Below, piece by piece: positions 58,170 through 64,000 of a stretch of DNA of 64,000 bases. The stretch is from Bryum argenteum (taxonomy: Eukaryota; Streptophyta; Bryopsida; Bryales; Bryaceae). The stretch is from assembly GCA_037043015.1 (NCBI GenBank), contig CM073327.1, positions 3,454,727-3,518,726 on the forward strand. Direction: 5' to 3'. The notes beneath the pieces were generated by a model, which was not told where the DNA came from, ran no database searches, and saw only the letters and a program-made list of their open reading frames with translations. Position 1 is the stretch's first letter. Every line of letters starts with the position of its first letter. The translations under genes were made by a program, and so were the position numbers.

Positions 58170-59460
58170 CTCGTCATGTCGTGCACCATTCCTTGAGGAG
58201 TGCCCGCAACACCAAGGGCCCAAGGGGGACACCGGAGTGACGCCGGGCCTTGGGGTGCCAAGGTGAAGGGAACCTAAGTGGGCCTAGTGTGGGAGAGGAC
58301 CCCGGGCGTTGGAGACGCCTCTCACCCACGGAGACTAGGAGCCACGAGGGAATGGACATGAGATTATGGGAGCTCATGTTGCCACGATTCCGGGATGCTA
58401 AGGAGCACCTCATTTGGAGGTGTGAGCTAAAAGTTATGGGAGTTGGAAGATTGTGGGACTAAAGGGAGTGCTGTCCAGGGACAGTGCTGGACTGGGAAGC
58501 TGGCCCGGGACTCCCGAATCTTCAGAGGGGCATAACTCCCTCAATACTTGTCGGAATGAGGCAAGTAAGGTGTCTATCGGCATCTACTTGACGAGTAGAT
58601 GTCGATAGAGTGGTCGCTCGTCGCGTTTGGATGCGGGACGAGGTAGATACGAGCCCTGGAAGGTTCGGGAAGTCTCCCGGGGCCTTCCAGCGGCTAAGGC
58701 ATGGGGAGATTGGGTGGTCTTCCAAAACTAAGAGGTGTGAGGGTCCAGCCCTTCACCTAGGACCAGGGGGCTGCCGAATCCCACAGAGTATACTATGGGG
58801 AGGGCTGGTCTCCTCCCCCACTCCCATGGTGCCTTGGTGGTGACCAAGGTGGGAGTCCCCAGTGGTGTGGCTAGTGTTGGGGCCTCACCATGGGGACTCC
58901 CAAGCCAAGGTGAGTCCCAATGGGTGGAGCTAGTGTTGGGGCTCCACCATGGGGACTCAAAGTGCAAAATGAGGCACGGTGGGTGGAGCTAGTGTTGGGG
59001 CTTCACCACGGTGGCTCATAAGGACAAGGTGAGTCCCGGTGGGGAGCTAGTGTTGGGGCTTCACCACGGGGACTCATATAGGCAAAATGAGGACCATGAG
59101 TGCTACCGATGTGGGGTGGTGTCTCACCGCCGGCGTTGTGATTACTTGGTGGCCTTGGGGTCACCATGGTGGACATGGGCGGTGGTGAGGAGACACCACC
59201 AAGTGCGGTTAGGCCGCGTGGTATGGGAGTGCCACCAAGTTGGGCCTTGGACATAAGTGGAAGTCCGCACCTAACCATTGGCTACCTACGAAGGGGTTGA
59301 GTCCCGGTTGCATGAGTAGGAGGGATTGATAACCAAGCGGTGAGCTTGGTGGTTGGTATGGGGAGCTAACTTTGTGCATGTGGGGGATGTGCAGAGTTAG
59401 CGCTCGTGACACTTGCTACAGTTGGGAAAAAGTTGGTGTAAGCTAAGGTGAGCTAGCAAG
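58170..59460. repeat. GC-rich repeat block, possible retrotransposon remnant
   Basis: A sharply bounded GC-rich segment in AT-rich surroundings. Between about 58850 and 59095 a unit of about 52-70 bp recurs four times, each with GTGAGTCCC (or similar), GGAGCTAGTGTTGGGGCTTC and ACCATGGGGACTC. Overlapping frames on both strands are open but reflect composition only. The block could be the untranslated or LTR region of a retroelement; no reverse transcriptase, integrase or gag motif was seen. Confidence 0.5.
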
Positions 59461-62400
59461 GGTTGCAACACTTCAATTCTCATCAATGCTCACTCGTCAA
59501 GTTTGTACATTATCATAATGATCATGATCACTCAGTTTAGGATTGCGAATGTTGATATTCACATATTTTATAAATGACATCCGACTACCTTAAGAAACAC
59601 GTACACCTAATTTCTCGGTTTGAAATCACATACATGTAACGTACCGCCGCTAAGGAAACCACAGTACGTACACAACAACGGCACCACGGCACAGTACGTA
59701 CACAGAAATGACACCACGGCAAGCTTACCACCGTTTATCTCACAATCACAATATACACGGTAGGTATTATGTCCGTTCCCTTAAGAGTCACATAGCTACA
59801 TTTATATCTTGAGCTGCTATCAAATTAAAGGAACGACGACACAAACGTAGGGAGCTTTCAACATGTCCTGGAGAACTTAGAGAGTTGATAGAATGTTTGT
59901 GGTGTATGATTAAAGGTGATATAACTGGAACTCTAAAAAGTTGATTGCACTGCACAACCTCCATGATCACCAAACAAGCGTCGCAACCTGCATACACAAC
60001 TAAACAAATTCTTTCTTTTCTTCGTTGTCGCGTCTGTAAGAGACATAGATGTCTAAGCACGCGCCACCGTAAGCATGCGACGCTCAGGACTCAATCGCGA
60101 GCTAAACAGCTCTGCTACTTCTTCTATGTCATTCAACACACATAGATCACACTAATCTTGCTCAATCTCAAGCTTTGATTCGTATACATCATGGAGATTG
60201 GTCAATTGCAGAACTCAGCATCTAGATCAACAGTGGAACTAAATATACGGCGGGAACCTCATCTGCAGAACCGGACACTGAAGCGTAAAATACGGTTTGA
60301 ACCATAAGTAGTATGGTTTCTTCTTCATCGAGAAGTCGAGAATCTCAATCTTACACCATGCATGTCAGACCTTGTCAATTGGAAGTGAAACCTGATGCTC
60401 TCACGAAACCTTACTTGAGCGTGAGGCTTGAATCGGGCGATGGAGCCATCCGTCGAAGGGCGGGATGCCTGATTTGAAATTTGAAAACTTCTCGCCATTT
60501 TTGGCGACCGTCAGTCAGCGTCCTGCTTCGGATTCGGTACAGAATTCCACTGTACCGTGTCTCGTCATTATACCCTGTCCCACCAAATAATGTCGCCCCT
60601 CGCACTTAATATTTATGCTTATTATTTATGAGTCAGATTGCCGCTATAGGTTGTATTTAGTTTTTGCTCTTCAACCATTACATTCAATGTACCAATTCTT
60701 TAAGGCATTCTCGTACATGATTGGACAATAAATTTTTCGATAATTCTTACCCAATTGTGAATGTTTTATTCCTAGAAATGCAATACGATGTTTTCTCCAT
60801 TTTTTGTGTAAAACTATAACAATCAATGCATTTGTTTAATAAACAATCTTGTACGCCATGGATATAATATGCAATGATTCACACGATCGCAAATGATTTA
60901 TTCTTAGGAACGGGATGATGTTCTTTCAATCTATATTTTCCTTGATTTCATAACAAGAACATCAAAGATCTCAAAGTATGCAAATGAATGTACTAAATTG
61001 TTTGTCTTGCAAGTGAAAACAAACATTTGAAAGAGGTCAAATTTAGGGCATTGGGTGTGATTTCAATCGCTTTTATTTTAAAACTTGAAAGTATATCCAC
61101 TTGAATATAGAAAGAAAAAATATATTCAAGATCTTCGAGCTTGCAAATAAAAAGTCCATTCATTTCATTTCTTTTCTAAAATTTATACAAGCTTATCATG
61201 TATAGCGTAGATCATTCTATAAGACCCCTTTTGGTGAATGCAACCAACTGTGTGAATGCTAGGTTAGCTTTCACAATTTGTTCAAATATACACGTCCTTA
61301 ATACTCAATATTCTTCAACAACATTGTTATTCCTATTAGCACCAAAAAAACCATTCTAGTATTCAAAGCTATATGTTCAATGAGTGTGTGACCGGGCATA
61401 TCATCAACGATAGGTCAAACGGACACCATATCCAAGCGTACCCATAAGGGTATGGTCTTCTGTCGTTTCCTCAATGATTGTAAAGAGTTTTGTTAAAGAA
61501 AAGGAACTAAAAAATTAATATCAAAATTAATACCAAAATTAATATCTGTTTTGTGAGCACGTAAAGAATGATTGGACAAAATCAAATCATTTACAAAAAC
61601 ACTTTCTAATTCTTCAATCTTAATTATGTACCGTGTATTTTGTTTCTCAATGTATGAACTTATCTTTGTATAATAGCACCATCAACTCTCCTCACTTCAT
61701 GTTTGATATAATCATACTTAAAAACCAAATCTTTGCTCAAAAAGAAAAGTTCACCAACAATCCCAACAAACACTCTAATATCTATCTACACTGTTAGTAG
61801 CCCATTTATACATGGCATCTCTCAATCATAAATTTGGGTTTGCAATTATGAATTAACCATCCTTTTTATGGTAAAGTCACAAAAACCAAATGTGAGAATC
61901 CAATTCAGATGTGAGAATCCAATAAGAAAAGCCCAAACTGTGAGAATCCAATTCAATTCAATTCAAATTTGCGAATCCAATAAGAAAAAGCCTCTGTCAA
62001 TTTGTGTTAGTACCAAAAAAGACATTTAATATTTTATATGGTCACTGACATGATTAATATTCTCAATTGCTCTAAGAACCCAATGCTTAATAGTTTCTCA
62101 TGGAGCCCTAATTCAAGTGAACTACCTCAAAACAAAAGTATTTAAGACTTTTATTCGAAACAAAGTGACTTTTATTCAAAGAAAACCCTGCCAGGCTATG
62201 GAAATATGCAGTCATGTCCAGGCTCTTTAGCTTTATACCCTTTTATTTTGAATAAAAAGCTTCCTTTTTACTCATTGATGTTGTTTGAAAATATATATCC
62301 TGTTTACTGCAGTAACATTAATCTAATTTTGTAGATACTGTGAGAAATAAAATATAACAGGAATGTTGACTGTACAAAATTGGGTTGAAAGAAATTGGGT

Positions 62401-62800
62401 TGTACACAATTGGGTTCAAAAAAATACTTAGATTCCAGCATGATCAAGTCAGAGGCTGATCATGCATAAAGTTGGTGTTTTTTGAGTCTGATGAAGATCC
62501 TCAGCAATCTACTAAAGACATTCTTCATTGATTTTGACCCTAACAAACTAATAATATTATCGAATTATACTTAAATCGAATTTACAATTAAAATTTACAA
62601 TCAAATTGCAAGAACAATCAAATCAAATTAGTGCGCCCTTGTTTGGTACAACTTTGAGACTGCAATTCAAATTATTTTTGGTGCATACATCACATGTAGA
62701 GGAATTTCAAGAGACCAAAACCGTGGCTTTTGGTAGTTTCACCGCAACAGATAAATAATTCCCCTGCTCCCATCAAATAAAATTCTCTTCAAAAGTACGA
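59461..62800. other. AT-rich intergenic DNA
   Basis: ACAGTACGTACACA occurs twice near 59663-59706. GTGAGAATCCAAT recurs at about 61893-61945. A minus-strand frame at 60411-60605 (begins MRGATLFGGTGYNDETRYSG) sits in a GC-richer patch and may be a retroelement remnant. If the last exon of the UDP-GlcNAc pyrophosphorylase exists it should lie here, but I could not find it. Confidence 0.35.
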
Positions 62801-62968
62801 GAAACTCTGATTCAATTTCGTATCAGCGTCAAAAACAGAATAGAAACTCTGATTCAATTTCGTATCAGCGTCAAAAACAGAATAGAAACTCTGATTCAAT
62901 TTCGTATCAGCGTCAAAAACAGAATAGAAACTCTGATTCAATTTCGTATCAGTGTCAAAAACAGAATA
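62801..62968 (-). repeat. Tandem repeat, 42-bp unit, 4 copies
   Basis: Four units start at 62801, 62843, 62885 and 62927; the first three are identical and the fourth has one change (CAGCGTC to CAGTGTC). The unit is a multiple of three, so a minus-strand frame reads a perfect 14-residue repeat (FYSVFDADTKLNQS) four times. That is likely to be incidental. The array lies 120 bp beyond the last visible pyrophosphorylase exon, in its intron or 3' flank. Confidence 0.95.
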
Positions 62969-63088
62969 GATATCCAATCGAGGGTGATAGTCTCAAACAA
63001 CCCCAGTTCTATGTTGATTTGGCACCACAACATGGATAACAAAATCAAAGCAGAACTGGCACCCGCATTGATAACTTTCTCTATTTAC

Positions 63089-63971
63089 CACAAATGTAAG
63101 CTCGAAGAAGAAGCGCCGACCCATTCTCGTTGTCTGCAGATTCCTCCACTTGAGAACACAAGCGATTCTGCAAAGCGAGCACCAAGTCACGAGCTGTCTC
63201 GGCGGTGTCTGGAGTTCCTGGGCCAACGGCGTTCTTTATCGGTGCAAATTCCTCGTCTCTTGCGACCTCCAACACAGCGACCTGTGCAATCACAAGCTTA
63301 GTTATAAATTGCAGAATAGTAGCTGGAGTTCAGGAACTGACTCGAAGGGCCGAACGTAATCTCTTAGAGGTACTGTCGATATAGAAGAAGTGGTGTAGTG
63401 TAGAGTACTATAACATGGTCAGGGTACTCACTTTCTCAGGGTCTGAGTACGCGAAAGCATCGAAGATGAATTGCTCCAGCTTGACTCCATTCGGCCGGTC
63501 AGGCACATGAGTTGCCCAATCACCTGATTCATCGATCTTCATACACGGTATCCTCTTCACTGCGCTGTGAAAACCAAGTTCGAACTTTGGGTACACCAGC
63601 TTCGTCAGGTAGTCCACCGAGAAAAGGTTCACACAAATATGAGCTGCACGGTAAACGAGATCATCGCCGTCTTTCGCAGTGCGTAGAGTGTCTGGCATCT
63701 CGTTGTACTCTAGCACTCCGAAACAATGGCTGGACGACGATGATGTTTCCTCATCATCGACTATGTCATCGCCATCATCATCAGACTCCGAAACATCCTC
63801 ATCGGAGTTCTGTTCGGCGTGTTGTTGTTTTTGCAAGCACAGTACACCTACGGCCTCGTCAGGTGAGGTTCTCTTGACAACCTTGACACCCACGTCTGCT
63901 TCCTTTTCGTGTGCATACCCAAAGAACACTGGATCTCCAACTCGTACTAGCGCGTTGTCTACCGAAAACAC
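63089..63971 (-). CDS. UDP-N-acetylglucosamine pyrophosphorylase, partial (gene runs off the window)
   Basis: Two minus-strand exons are visible: 63432-63971 (after a CTGCAG acceptor) and 63089-63281, joined by a 150-bp intron. The upstream exons lie beyond the right edge. The enzyme makes UDP-GlcNAc from UTP and GlcNAc-1-phosphate in the cytosol, for N-glycans, GPI anchors and related glycans. The match is to the C-terminal half: VDNALVRVGDPVFFGYAHEK, KVVKRTSPDEAVGVL, VLEYNEMP, GVKLEQFIFDAFAYSDPEK and EVARDEEFAPIKNAVGPGTP then DTAETARDLVLAL. A Glu/Asp/Ser-rich insert (about 30 residues, 63735-63835) interrupts the region before VLEYNE. Reading through the last exon meets TAG after CGK; a GTAAAT donor at 63088 suggests another exon instead, but the family's conserved C-terminus (a LCSYAGE-type block) was not found downstream. 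Confidence 0.88.
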
Positions 63972-64000
63972 CTGCAGTGGTAGCCAAGCATGTCCATTAA

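Noticed and set aside
58170-59460. Protein-coding gene in the GC-rich block
   Set aside because: Open frames exist on both strands at once and follow the repeat unit; no domain or splice structure.
60411-60605. C-terminal exon of the UDP-GlcNAc pyrophosphorylase
   Set aside because: The frame does not contain the expected conserved C-terminal block; it looks like an unrelated GC-richer remnant.
1-64000. CRISPR arrays, operons, Shine-Dalgarno sites or a prokaryotic gene cluster
   Set aside because: Genes have spliceosomal introns and plant families; the tandem repeats lack the regular repeat-spacer pattern.

Overview
This is nuclear DNA from a land plant. The genes have many short introns (about 70-270 bp, GT...AG), the spacers are AT-rich and 0.7-15 kb long, and the families are plant ones: an NRT1/PTR transporter, tandem secreted alpha-carbonic anhydrases, mitochondrial COQ4 and UDP-GlcNAc pyrophosphorylase. 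Coding exons are clearly GC-richer than the AT-rich intergenic DNA. A bryophyte or other non-seed plant is my guess, but nothing in the sequence fixes the species.

Layout. From 0 to about 24.3 kb there is no confident host gene. The stretch is made of decayed mobile elements and minisatellites: TTAA-flanked inverted-repeat elements, a 12-bp-TSD SINE, an element with a BAH-like coding remnant present in inverted copies, a repeat array at 21.7-23.6 kb, and a solo LTR at 18.2-18.7 kb that carries a dense heat-shock-element array. The first solid gene is a six-exon NRT1/PTR family transporter (24960-27137, +). It converges on a three-exon, 959-residue coiled-coil protein of unrecognised family (27974-31175, -). 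After a further block of nested TTAA elements (31.7-34.0 kb) comes four-exon COQ4 (36217-37515, -). From 38 to 48.4 kb there is repeat-rich DNA, including a large imperfect palindrome (44.3-46.06 kb) whose arms carry three copies each of a GTGCGTACGCAC-centred motif around a 0.94-kb gene-like core. Two six-exon alpha-carbonic anhydrases lie head-to-tail at 48905-50147 and 51871-53164 (+). A broken PIF/Harbinger transposase (about 55.8-57.07 kb) abuts a CACTA-type non-autonomous element (57123-57963). A GC-rich repeat block follows (58.2-59.46 kb). The window ends inside a UDP-N-acetylglucosamine pyrophosphorylase gene on the minus strand.

The host genes serve unrelated functions (peptide/nitrate-type transport, ubiquinone synthesis, extracellular CO2/bicarbonate chemistry, nucleotide-sugar supply), so this is an ordinary plant gene neighbourhood and not an operon or cluster. 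The most notable signals are the heat-shock-element solo LTR, the palindromic 44-46 kb structure, the family of TTAA-flanked elements, and sequence oddities in the host proteins: a Tyr in place of the proton-shuttle His in both carbonic anhydrases, a Gln in the ExxER motif of the transporter, a 38-residue repeat in the coiled coil, and a UDP-GlcNAc pyrophosphorylase whose C-terminal exon is not visible. All exon boundaries were read by eye from splice sites and reading frame; none was tested against transcripts.
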